Source: Ulva prolifera
Taxonomy: Eukaryota; Chlorophyta; Ulvophyceae; Ulvales; Ulvaceae
Reading direction: 5' to 3'
Assembly: GCA_023078555.1 (NCBI GenBank)
Contig: CM041198.1
Span: forward strand, 4,912,354 to 4,976,353
DNA: 64,000 nt
A model generated the notes under the pieces. It made no database searches and was not told the DNA's origin. It saw only the letters and a list, made by a program, of their open reading frames with translations. Positions 1 to 11,148 of this stretch are shown piece by piece. A program made the translations under genes and the position numbers. The first letter of the stretch is position 1. Every line of letters begins with the position of its first letter.

Positions 1-3000
1 GGCTGATGCTCGTCGTTTGTCCACTTGGACGGCTCAACTTCTGCATCATGAAGCGCCGCCAATTCGTCCACCTCCAATATGTCAAGTGTGTCGGGCTCAA
101 CGACAGGCTGTAGTGAGATCTCCACGGTGCATGCATCATCCTCCTCTATTTCCGTGTAAGTGTGTTCTGTGGCCTCGCTGGCTGCTTGCGAAGTTGCCGT
201 CACAGGTGTCCACGACAGAGCCTCTTCAATACGTGTAGCCTGCACGATTCGCCATGTACATGGTGTAAACATACGTCGCTGTGGAATCGGTGGTATTCCG
301 TTCGAGTGTACATGCTCGAACGTGCATGCAGGCAGACTGCTTGTAGTACCACAGGCATCGGGCACATGTCCACACGTCATTCTGGAGATGCAGGATTTGT
401 GACATACAAGTCGTGCAGCTATGTAGTGGCAAATCTCTATACAACAACACTGATGGGGTCCAAGCACAGGTGGCACAGCTTGAGGTATATGCATGCATGG
501 GGCCAGCGGGAAATCGTACCTGCTGAGTCATTGGGGAGGATGGAGCTGCCAAAACTGCGGTCTGTTGTAGCTCCAAAGCGCCATGCATCCACATAAAACA
601 TGCCCCTCCCAGAAAAAAAGTACAAACCAACAAAATGAATGCCAGTCCGATGGGGAGTGTGACACCTGCCCCAAAATATGGCAACGCGACAGGGGGGAGC
701 GCTGCAGCGGCTGTTGGGTCATCGTTTGGCGCAGGCTGGAGGGGTTCTGCTATATACTGTCTCACGGACGGCACCGCCAGAGGAAGGCCTGCTGCGGAGG
801 CAGCGGCGGCCTCAGGCGCCGGGTCAGCAGGACGTGCCGCGCCCTGTAGAGGAGCTGCGGGCGCCTCCAGAGCGGGGGCTGCTTCAGGGACAGCCGCGGC
901 CTCGGGCTCTGGGTCAGCAGGACCTGCCGCACCCTGTAGAGGAGCTGCGGGCGCCTCCAGAGCGGGGGCTGCTTCAGGGACAGCCGCGGCCTCGGGCTCT
1001 GGGTCAGCAGGACCTGCCGCACCCTGTAGAGGAGCTGCGGGCGCCTCCAGAGCGGGGGCTGCTTCAGGGACAGCCGCGGCCTCAGGCTCCGGGTCAGCAG
1101 GACCTGCCGCACCCTGTAGAGGAGCTGCGGGCGCCTCCAGAGCGGGGGCTGCTTCAGGGACAGCCGCGGCCTCAGGCTCCGGGTCAGCAGGACCTGCCGC
1201 ACCCTGTAGAGGAGCTGCGGGCGCCTCCAGAGCGGGGGCTGCTTCAGGGACAGCCGTGGCCTCAGGCTCCGGGTCAGCAGGACCTGCCGCACCCTGTAGA
1301 GGAGCTGCGGGCGCCTCCAGAGCGGGGGCTGCTTCAGGGACAGCCGCGGCCTCGGGCTCTGGGTCAGCAGGACCTGCCGCACCCTGTAGAGGGGCTGCGG
1401 GCGCCTCAAGAGCGGGGGCTGCTTCAGGGGCAGCCGCGGCCTCGGGCGCCGGGTCAGCAGGACGTGCCGCGCCCTGCAGAGGAGCTGCGGGCGCCTCCAG
1501 AGCGGGGGCTGCTTCAGGGACAGCCGCGGCCTCGGGCGCCGGGTCAGCAGGACGTGCCGCGCCCTGTAGAGGAGCTGCGGGCGCCTCCAGAGCGGGGGCT
1601 GCTTCAGGGACAGCCGCGGCCTCAGGCTCCGGGTCAGCAGGACCTGCCGCACCCTGTAGAGGAGCTGCGGGCGCCTCCAGAGCGGGGGCTGTTTCAGGGG
1701 CAGCCGCGGCCTCGGGCGCCGGGTCAGCAGGACGTGCCGCGCCCTGTAGAGGAGCTGCGGGCGCCTCCAGAGCGGGGGCTGCTTCAGGGACAGCCGCGGC
1801 CTCGGGCTCTGGGTCAGCAGGACCTGCCGCACCCTGTAGAGGAGCTGCGGGCGCCTCCAGAGCGGGGGCTGCTTCAGGGACAGCCGCGGCCTCAGGCTCC
1901 GGGTCAGCAGGACCTGCCGCACCCTGTAGAGGAGCTGCGGGCGCCTCCAGAGCGGGGGCTGTTTCAGGGGCAGCCGCGGCCTCGGGCGCCGGGTCAGCAG
2001 GACGTGCCGCGCCCTGTAGAGGAGCTGCGGGCGCCTCCAGAGCGGGGGCTGCTTCAGGGACAGCCGCGGCCTCGGGCTCTGGGTCAGCAGGACCTGCCGC
2101 ACCCTGTAGAGGAGCTGCGGGCGCCTCCAGAGCGGGGGCTGCTTCAGGGACAGCCGCGGCCTCAGGCTCCGGGTCAGCAGGACCTGCCGCACCCTGTAGA
2201 GGAGCTGCGGGCGCCTCCAGAGCGGGGGCTGCTTCAGGGACAGCCGCGGCCTCGGGCTCTGGGTCAGCAGGACCTGCCGCACCCTGTAGAGGAGCTGCGG
2301 GCGCCTCCAGAGCGGGGGCTGCTTCAGGGGCAGCCGCGGCCTCGGGCTCTGGGTCAGCAGGACCTGCCGCACCCTGTAGCGGAGCTGCAGGCGCCACCAG
2401 AGCGGGGGCTGCTGCGGAGGCGTCCTCGGGCTCAGGCTTGCCAGTTGCGGCATACCTATCCCAAACGGCGGTGGGTGCAGGCATGGGTGCGGGAACTTCG
2501 GTGCCAGCGGCGGCTGTCGGGTCTTCTTGACGGTGTCTTGGAAGCCACTTCTGCGCCACGCCCGCGCCGCCAAAACGTGTGCGACGCGGTGGTGTGACGT
2601 GATCCGGGTGATGTCTTTCGCCAGGTTTTCCAAACCCTGTGATAGGCAGACTACCGATGCTGACCCTTGCAGGAGCCGCTATAGGTAATCGGCTTCCCGT
2701 TGTTTGGCACGCCACATCGGCGCCAGACCTGCTAGCCTCCCCTCCGATCACAGGCGGCACGTTCGTTGATCCGCACGAGCTCGCTTGCGCCATCATCGAA
2801 CCTGCAACGCGTCGATAGTTTACTCACCACGGACGTGACACAGTCTCTGGCATGAAATTGGCATCACATGATGGAATCGAACCTTCTTGTGGGCTCATCA
2901 ATGGAAATTTTGGTGTTTGAAGCCCTGGCGGGTGTTGGTGGGGGGGTGCGGCGGATGCCGTTGCTTCTCCCATCTCGACAATGTCGCTGCTGAAGCCTGC

Positions 3001-4420
3001 ACATACACAGAAGCTGCTTGCACTGTCCGCTGTACAGAATGGCGTACAAGCAAGGATGGCAGCAGGCAGGAGTCGAGCAAGGTGAAGCAGCGTTCGCTAA
3101 ACATGCATTATGCATGCTGCTATGCCTCCAAGCATCGAGTCGCAGCGCTGAGTGCTTGTGCAAATGCATGAATGCATGCAGCTGACATGGACACGCCCGC
3201 ACCTGGAATGCTAGCAGCGACCGGTCTGGCCTGGCGCCAGGCCTGGGGACCAAGCTGGCCTGGCGTTGCCGCCGCCTCTTCACCAGCGGCCATAAACTCC
3301 AGGGGGGGGGCCGCAGCGGAAGAAGCAGGCTCCGGCAGCTCCGTCTGGCCTGGCGCTGCCGCCGCCTCTTCAGCATCTGCTGGTGCTGCCGGAAAGGGGG
3401 CCGCAGCGGAAGCAGCAGGCTCCAGCAGTTCCAGCAGGCCTGGCCCTGCCGTCGCCTCTTCGGCGGCTGGTGCTGCCGGAGCGGGGGGCATTCCCGGGTC
3501 AACAGGCGATGCGGGCGCAGGCTGTTGCTGCCCTGCAATACGTCTGAGCGTCATTGCTGCACCGCCAACGGGCTCAAGACCACGTGGACTTGCCAGCAGT
3601 ATGCCATATGGAGTGGCTTGGCCGTATATGCATCTATGCAAACTCGGTCTCCGTCAGACTCATGTTCAACGCTGCTGTGTGTGTGCAAAGATCGACGAAT
3701 ATTTGAGCACACACAGCAGGATGTGGACATGTGATGAGGACACACACCATGAAAAGGAGGTAAAAACCCGGAATCCACATCTTCGAATTCCTCGGACTCG
3801 TCGTATTGCCACATTGGCAACAGAAACTCGGGCACGGGGGGCGGAACGCTGACGTGGATTGCGTATTCGGGTGTGTACGCGTCCCCCGATTCATCGGCAG
3901 CTGACGGGGAGTCCACTGCTTCCTCCGACGTCTGCGGCGAAGCTGCCCTTCGCACCAGGAAGTTGGGGTCCCTGCAAAGCCAAAAGACTTGCCTGGACGG
4001 ACGGATTCTCTACGTTGCGATCACAAATAGACTCCAGGGGCACCGGTGCAGTGGACAAGTCTGCGTGCCCTTGCCGAGGTTGAATCACGGCGTCATGCCT
4101 GGTAATTCACGAACCGAGCATGACGGCCGGGCCAAGCGCGCATATTCGACGTGTCATGCCGTCGCTACAACCCTGTCGCCGGATGTCAGCGCCGCGCGAC
4201 TACATTGGTCAGGCACATGATGCCATCTCATGACCGAGAGCACGCAGCGGCGAGGCCTGCAGCCTGGAACGGCCCGCTTGCGAACGCCAAGATGTCAAGT
4301 GTATGACTCAACATGCCAGTGAGGTTATGCAGCTGCGACTCTAGGTTCGAAGCCACTGCCTCGCTGTACATGTGGGACTGCTGTGGATTGTACCAGCTCA
4401 TCTGCATGGTTATGTGTCCT
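1..4420 (-). CDS. Pro/Ala-rich repeat membrane protein (partial, runs off left edge)
   Basis: Not recognised. Exons join with consistent GT-AG phase: 4244 up to about 4400, 3748-3971, 3203-3532, 520-2636, and 239 down past position 1. The first visible exons are helical and include an N-glycosylation sequon (NLT). Exon 3748-3971 is acidic. Exon 3203-3532 is Pro/Ala/Glu-rich. The large exon carries about 18 copies of a 30-residue Pro/Ala/Glu unit, then a hydrophobic segment (LPIGLAFILLVCTFF, roughly 650-720), and the last visible exon is an acidic tail with motifs such as EIEEDD and DILEVDELAALHD. The layout suggests a surface or wall-anchored protein with a rod-like repeat ectodomain and a cytoplasmic tail; that is inference. 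More exons probably lie upstream to about 5,030. The start codon and C terminus were not found. The repeat leaves other frames open too, but only this frame continues into spliced, membrane-anchored flanks. Confidence 0.6.
811..2430. repeat. Coding minisatellite, 90-bp unit x about 18
   Basis: Tandem array with exact 90-bp spacing; unit boundaries fall at 811, 901, 991 and so on to 2341, and the last unit is degenerate. Three main unit types differ in the first 40 bases (starts ctcgggctct, ctcaggctcc and ctcgggcgcc). Because 90 is divisible by three and the unit has no stop in four frames, both strands carry ORFs longer than 600 codons here. The array lies inside the large exon of the minus-strand Pro/Ala-rich gene. 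Confidence 0.97.
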
Positions 4421-5030
4421 CTGCAACAGAATCCCTTTGCAAAAGTTCTTCGTAGATCTCCAATGAGTGTGTAAGTGCACATGCCTGCTCGAAAATTCTG
4501 GGCAACAACCTCTCTCGTTCTGACGGCGGAGGTGAACTGATGTGCTCCAGCAGCATCAATGCAATGCCCCTTGGTTTCACAGATTTCCTGCTTGCCAATC
4601 TTGTAGTCTCGTCGGATACATTTTCATTTAACAGTCTCTGCTCGCGTCAGAAGCCTGTCTCTGCGAGCTGCCTTGGCTGCTCATACCTCAGCAGCAAGGC
4701 AAGCTCTGATGAAATGTTTCCGCTTCGTGTGGGCAGGCTTGTTCGCCAGCACTGCAGTCTCTTCGGATGCTGGCATCGAACAATTGCGCTGCTCTGTTGT
4801 TGCCCAACAATGAGGCACCCAACGCTTAGCAACCAGCAAGTACCAGACCACCCTTGAACATCATAGCGGAGCGTGAATGTTGTGTTGGACTGGCGGTCAA
4901 AGGCGCTAGCGGCTGTAGGCCCTGTGAGCGCGCGGCTACCGGGAGCATATCAAATGTCTTTTCTAGGCAATCTGTGGCAGTTCCACTACGGTAAAGGCAC
5001 GTGCAAATCAGTGAATCATAAAATGCCATT
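4421..5030 (-). other. Candidate upstream exons of the left-edge gene
   Basis: Minus-strand frames here look coding: a helical stretch at about 4410-4640 (motifs SPPPSERERLLPRIFEQA and LEIYEELLQ), another at about 4690-4750 (NISSELALLLR, with an N-glycosylation sequon), and a third at 4880-5000. I could not find GT-AG joins that keep phase between them, so exon limits are not given. They probably belong to the same gene as the downstream Pro/Ala-rich exons. Confidence 0.3.
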
Positions 5031-6518
5031 TTTCCATTCGGTTGTGCGTGACGAGCGATGCTGCTGGGCCACGGGTGAGGTCAAAATGATAGTTAGCATC
5101 CTCGTTGCTTCTGCCAAGCGAGCGCAGCTATAGACTAATCAGCGAGCCAGAGTCAATACAATCATTGCATGTCTGTAAATTTCTCGTTGCAATGGACCTG
5201 TGCTGCAGCATACATGCGACACTGCGGAGGAGCACGGCGCACAGCATCGACGCAGCAACACCGTACGGCACTTTCCCCGACACGACAGTAGCTCCATAGC
5301 CTTAATCACAAGCATGTTAGATAGTGGAACAAGTTTTTAATGCAAGCACATTGTCCTAGATTGCAGGCCCCGCCGCGGGTTTGTCGGATCAGTGGTGTCA
5401 TCACCCATTGGGTTTCACAGCGCTCATCAATGCCCAGGCAGCACAGCTGCACTGCAGTACGGAATTATGCAATGTGTAAACTCAAAGCTCCCTACCTACT
5501 GGACTGCCGCGAGCGCTAGCGCCACCTGTGTTTTGCTAGTCTGCAAGGCATATCTGGTGCAGTGCCCAGACGCTGCAGCGTCAGACACTAGGGCCGCACA
5601 TAAGCCACAGCGGCATGCATGATAGTGCGCGCCATGGCACTCGGTGTCATCAAAATGACTGTACTATGCGATACGATATATAGTATCTGAGCTGTCTGAC
5701 GAGGAGCGTGCATCATCCAGTTGAGTTTGTCACTGACTAGTGCTGTAATCAATACAGCGCTATGTCATCATGATCACAACAATGACATGGTCATGCTGGG
5801 TTCACCAAGGACGAGGGGTGACGGAGTCCGCCACACGACCCTCTCACGTGTGGCGGTCGTGTATACGGTGACCACTGTCCTGTGACGCAGGCATGTGCAT
5901 GTCAAAGCAGTGGTAGTGTCACGCGCCGGATGATGACCTGCGCCAGCTGGGCATGACGTCGACCGCACGGGCGCGCAGTCACCTCCACAACGTGCAACTG
6001 CGCAGCCTAGGAGCTCAAACAAACACACAATTGCGCCCTGTTGCACCACAAGACTTGCGCAATTAATTGTCTCAGTGGCTGCGCTGTGCTTTGCGCGAAA
6101 TGCTTGCGATGCTGCCGGCGCCCAGCGAGGGCTGGCAAGCTCAAGACAACGCTGCTTGCGCCAGAGACTTGCCTCCGCGAGCTGTGATGGCTGTGTCACT
6201 CCTGGGCGGCAGTCAAACGCCCAAGCAAAGTGTTCGTGTGCTTTCAGCGTGCTTTCTTGTGCGCACTGTAGTCTCGTCGTTCTTTTTAGTGAATAGTTGC
6301 AATGCTATGTTGTTGATTTGTCTCAGTTGCAAGTGCCTCAGCGCATGGCAATCAGCGAGCACCACACGCCAAAGTCACGGAAGCAATAATGCTTTATACT
6401 GTCCTACGAGAATGCTTGTGTCAAGGACGAGTAATGTTGCCACGTATGGCTGCACGGAGCACAACTCACGGTTGCCTTGCGATGCAAATTGCTGCATTAA
6501 TAAATATTTACTGTACGG

Positions 6519-6560
6519 CGAAGTGACAAGTAAAGCACGCGAAGTGACAAGTAAAGCACG
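6519..6560. repeat. 21-bp unit, two tandem copies
   Basis: The unit beginning cgaagtgacaag is perfectly duplicated head to tail in otherwise anonymous DNA. Confidence 0.9.
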
Positions 6561-7415
6561 AATAGCCGGCCTCCACTTTATGTGTCGGGTGATGCTGCTG
6601 CAAGCTTTTGGAAAGCCCAGCATAGCTAGTCGCAGCTTGGAGGTATTGCCATGTGCACCCAGCAGTTTATTGACCGGCGAGCCAGCGCCAAGGAACCATC
6701 AACAAACATTCATAAACAGGCACCTGCAGTGGATATGTGTTGCGACAGACACACACCCTCGCGGACGAGGCAGTACATGCAACTGCAACATCACAGGAAC
6801 GGAGTAGTGCCTTGGCTAAAACAGCAACTATATAGGCTCAACAACAATCCGATCAGTTTGTAGGATGACATCTCCTTTGCAAGCGGATTGTTTCCGGCTG
6901 AGAGGCCTGCCGTGTGTTCTCAGTAACATCGGCGTGCCGCTGCGCAGGAGGGTTCATGTCACACAGCACTGATCAATATGTGAGATAAACATCGATATCA
7001 TATGCCGTGCGTACACGCTCTAGGCTTTGTACAGCGTACCGCCACAAGTACCAGCGCCACCGCGGTGCAACGGCGAAGCGTGGCGGAGGGACCACGGACA
7101 TGTCATGCCAGGTTCACACCGCACGAGGTGTGACGGCAGCCGCCAAGGGACAGTGGTCACCGTAAACAGGTCCCGTGAGAGATGCCTCTAATGCCTTAAA
7201 GGGGATGCTGTGCACACCTGTGTTGCATCTTTCGCCCTTGATCCAACTGCCTGGGCTGGACTCCAACTGCACCAATGTGGAACATGTCAGCAGCCCACTG
7301 GACTGGCATGCAGTCAAGTGTGCACTCAGAGCTTTACAATGCTGCCAGCGTGTGCGATATCTACCTGCGCTGGAGCTGATGTTTGCCAACCAGGATTCTC
7401 GTCCGAAGCAGCAGC

Positions 7416-7442
7416 CACACACACACACACACACACACACAC
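7416..7442. repeat. (CA)n microsatellite
   Basis: About 13 uninterrupted CA dinucleotides. Confidence 0.97.
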
Positions 7443-9448
7443 GCCCCGTTCGTTGGCTGAAACTGCAATGCTGCCTTTAAGAAAGCTGAATGATGGTCCC
7501 GCCTGTTCTTGTTTCAATGTGCTGAGATCGATGCGATTCATAGATGCCAGGTGAATTGCATTAATTTTTCATCGCTATGTTTTACATTTTTTGCATACCA
7601 GCTGTGCAAGGCAGTCACACTTTCTGGAGATCATGATCACCGAGGCCTCGAGGCTCATACTCATGATCATGACATGCACATGCAGCGGCCAGGATGCAAC
7701 ATGTTCAGCACTATGCTTTGTGAACCACAGTATGCTTTGTGAAAGCACCTTGACACTCACTGCCAAGCTGCCACCACACAGGCATGCAAGCTGACGTTGC
7801 GTGGGTGTGTTGGTGTGTGCTGCGTGAGGCTCGTTGCGTGGTGTATGTTCCGCTGGTTGTTGCTCGCGGTGCTACCTGCCTTGCTTGTGTTGTCCATGTA
7901 ACACAGGCACGGAAGGCCCCCAGTGCCGCAATGCAGACCCCTGGTGCTCTGCTGTTAGATGCCAATGTCGATGTCTGCTTGTTTAAACAAATTTGTTACA
8001 AGGACAAATGCAGCAAGGCGGGCAGCACCGCGAAAGAAGCGATTTCTGCTTGTTTGACACTCTTACGGAACAGTGAACATGTCTATGTTTACTCACCACT
8101 CGAAAGAGCTTCCGCACCCAAGGCCCGCAGGAACACAACTTGAACACGCACAAGCGGCTGTGGTAGTGTGGCTCGGTAGGTGCCGTGAGGACACAGGGGG
8201 CGAGATGAACAGCACCGCAAAAACAGCGAGCAGCGCAGAAACAGCTGCAGGGCCACGACACCGCAACGCGCCCACGCCCCGGGCAGCACGAGCCAAACCT
8301 GAAAGCATACATGCACATGCACAGGAACACCAGCATCTCCACCAGCACATTCCTAGCTGTAGCTGTGTGTGTGCAGGCTAAGGCAGGAGAGCTCCGTCTG
8401 CATCTGTTCCGACCCGTTCAATCTTTTGTGGTACTCGAGCTGCTGCAGCCCATGGGATCAGGCGTATCCGTGTGTGTGAAGTGCACTTCATGTGGTCGAT
8501 GCGCTCGATCGCGATGTCTGTGCCACTACAGCGGGTCAATGCTAAAACGTATCGTCCGGACACTTGTCAGTTCGCTTGAGAGTGAACTACACGACATCTC
8601 ATGCACATCTCGATGTCCCGGTGTTGCCGGAACAGGCGACGAGGCAACGCTGCAGCAGTGTGGCTAGCGCTGTGTGCGTGCAGCTGTTCGTACATCTAGG
8701 GCCCCGGGGCTGCCTCGAGAGGCAATCGTGCGCTGTAACAGTGTTGACGCCCATTCAGTTCCTTTGACCACACCATGAAAGTATGTGCATTCAACATGTG
8801 TGTTTATACTTGCACTACATCACTCTTGAAGCTAATGCTTCGGGCATACGCACGTCGACGCCACGAGCACACCAGCGACGCACCTGCTTACACGTTGTGC
8901 TTCAATCGTGTAGCGTATGAGGCAAAGAATGTCTTGAGATTAACTGAAACTGACTTGAGCTGTATGCACAGGACGGCGGTGCGCAAGGCAAGCTGCTGCG
9001 TGGAATCATGCAATGTCGGAAAGATATGTATACAGCGCTGGCTGAAGCTAGTAGTCGTGTATTAAGTAACGGCTTCAGTGTGCAACGATGTGATTATAGG
9101 TTCGTGTGCGCGGAAGCCAGTTGAGGCGTACAGGCATCGCAGCGATCGTGCTAGAGCTGGCACGCCCAGGTGTGGCGTTGGCGCTGCGAAACCCTTGCTG
9201 GCCGCCGCTTCGCCAAAAGGCCACAATTTAGCAGTATCGTGTACATCTGTAGCAGCGGCACGTGCTGGGCCTCAGACAGCTTGCGGAACACGTTCCAGCG
9301 TAGCCAGCAGTGCCCTCAACGGCTATGAGAACATTTATGTAGCGCCAAGATCTGCAGATACAGAGAAAGGGCTGGAAGATTGTTTATGAATGTGTATGTG
9401 ACAGCCTGAGTCGAGCATCCGTGCTCGGTACTGTCTGCCTGCATGCGC

Positions 9449-9514
9449 AAGTGTCTCCTCAAGTCACGCAGGGTGAACGGCGCCGTTCACCCTGCGTGAC
9501 TTGAGGAGACACTT
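9449..9514. repeat. Perfect 66-bp palindrome
   Basis: The left arm 9449-9481 is the exact reverse complement of the right arm 9482-9514, with no spacer. Symmetry breaks at once on either side (9448 c versus 9515 c). It can form a 33-bp hairpin or cruciform. No ORF, terminator or mobile-element end is evident beside it. Confidence 0.97.
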
Positions 9515-10000
9515 CGGCTGCCATGCATATAATGGCTGCAGCTAAACAGGCCTAGCTACTGACAGCTGCATACTCAGACATTCTCGCGCGTGAATTGTGT
9601 GTGACAGTGTGTGGGCATGCATGATATTATTCCAGCGCATGCTTGTCAGTGAAACCCTCACCCCTGAGGTGAAAGGTTCCATGGGTATGGGTGAACCATA
9701 CTGGGTGCCACATACGCAGTGCCCGATGAGGAGTCGAAGCTTGAGGATTGGGAAGCTTTGTGCGTGTTCCACAGTGAATGCATGCCACAATACCATGTTC
9801 ACAGAACAACAACAACGGCGGCGTCCGATGCCTTCTGTCCTGCGCCTCGAGGATCTTGCCGATTCGGCCAGCTTGTGGCATGGCACGCCGCGGCGTGCGT
9901 GGGCGTGTGGCCTGTCGCGCGGGTTATGCCAGGGGCGGCGTTGCAGGAGGGCGTGGTCGTGGGGGCAGGTGCGTAGGTCTGGGTATGCATGCGAGGGGGT

Positions 10001-10024
10001 GGGGGGGGGGGGGGGGGGGGGGGG
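10001..10024. repeat. Poly-G tract (24 G)
   Basis: Uninterrupted G24 preceded by gcgagggggt. Tracts of this length are unstable in cloning and sequencing, so the exact length may be unreliable. Confidence 0.9.
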
Positions 10025-11113
10025 ATTCTTGATTTGGGAGTTTCCAGGAAGACAACCAAATGCATGCAGCTGAAGCATGCTGCTGCATGCAAATTTAGCC
10101 TCAAGTTCAGATAGCATGGCATCGCGCTGAATGGGTCATCAAGTACACGTACATTTGTGGGCGTTACAAGGCTTCATGTCAGCGGATTTTCAGGATTTCA
10201 TGCAGAGGCCATCTGCAGTGTTGCCTGCATACGGACAGTGCACTGCTGCTGCAGGAGGGATCCACCCACATTAAGTGTCTATACACTCCTAGCGCACTGT
10301 GCCAGACAGGGAACCCATCATGGTGTAATGCACTGAGCTGCTCATATCCAAGCAAAATGCTGGTGCAGCTTGGCGAGCATCCAAATGCAATATATGTGTG
10401 TTACCCTCAGGACAGTACCATCACCTATCACAGCTCTAGGTGGTCTCCCTACACCATCTGCGTGCTATTCAGTGTACACGACAACCAACAGTGTGCTCAC
10501 ATCTACCTCTGTGAGGACTACTCCGCACTCGTTGCTGTGTCGAATTGGCGGATTGATGGCAGCCGAGCCGCCCAAGCCAGGGCAAGGACACTTCTGTGCG
10601 GATGGCCGGAAGCCGTGCAGGATTTGCGTTGGACTCCGCATCGGCATGGCTCTGTACCGATCAGACCGCCCCGCTGTCATTGACTGACAGCCCTGCTGCA
10701 GCCTGCCGCTTCGCTGTACCTTGGTTCGTCCTGCACACGAGCTGGATGCATTATCTGCGGACGCCACGCTGCCAGCAGCCAAGGCACAACATGATTCGAC
10801 ACCAATTTGCTCAACGCCAGTGTTCTACACCACTGTCATGTGCCTGTGCAGGCCAGCGACATCCCTGCGCATGCCTGGCTGCAGGTGATGCACAAAGAGC
10901 AGCCAGTGATAGGCACACTGCAGGGCCGGCACACCGCAGCGGGATACCGCTGAGCTGGCCCGAGCGCACCCTCCAGCGCCGCAGCGGATATCGGCACGTG
11001 GTGCAGCTGCAATCATGCTGCCGCAGGCATGCCCTCTGACGGTGTAACTTTCGGCGTGCCCGGTACGCAATTATGCTGCCAGGCTGTGCCAGGACTGCTC
11101 GTGTACGAGGGGG

Positions 11114-11115
<2 letters not shown>

Positions 11116-11148
<33 letters not shown>
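11116..11148. repeat. Poly-G tract (33 G)
   Basis: A G33 run preceded by cgagggggtt, a lead-in resembling that of the tract at 10001. Confidence 0.9.

Larger units (their letters stand above)
5031..9448. other. Anonymous region, no supported gene
   Basis: Open frames of 60-250 codons occur on both strands (longest 6067-6807, plus) but show no family motif, convincing splice structure or compositional bias. The stretch contains a 21-bp unit repeated twice at 6519-6560 and a (CA)13 microsatellite at 7416-7442. Confidence 0.5.

Noticed and set aside
635-2633. Long ORFs over 600 codons on the plus strand and in a second minus frame
   Set aside because: They are by-products of the stop-free 90-bp repeat; outside the array they have no splice-consistent extension or membrane segment.
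2866-2945. tRNA-like T-loop (ggttcgattcc on the minus strand)
   Set aside because: No matching acceptor stem, D-arm or anticodon arm could be drawn around it.
6067-6807. 246-codon plus-strand ORF
   Set aside because: No domain, low-complexity cysteine-rich translation, and no supporting splice or promoter structure.
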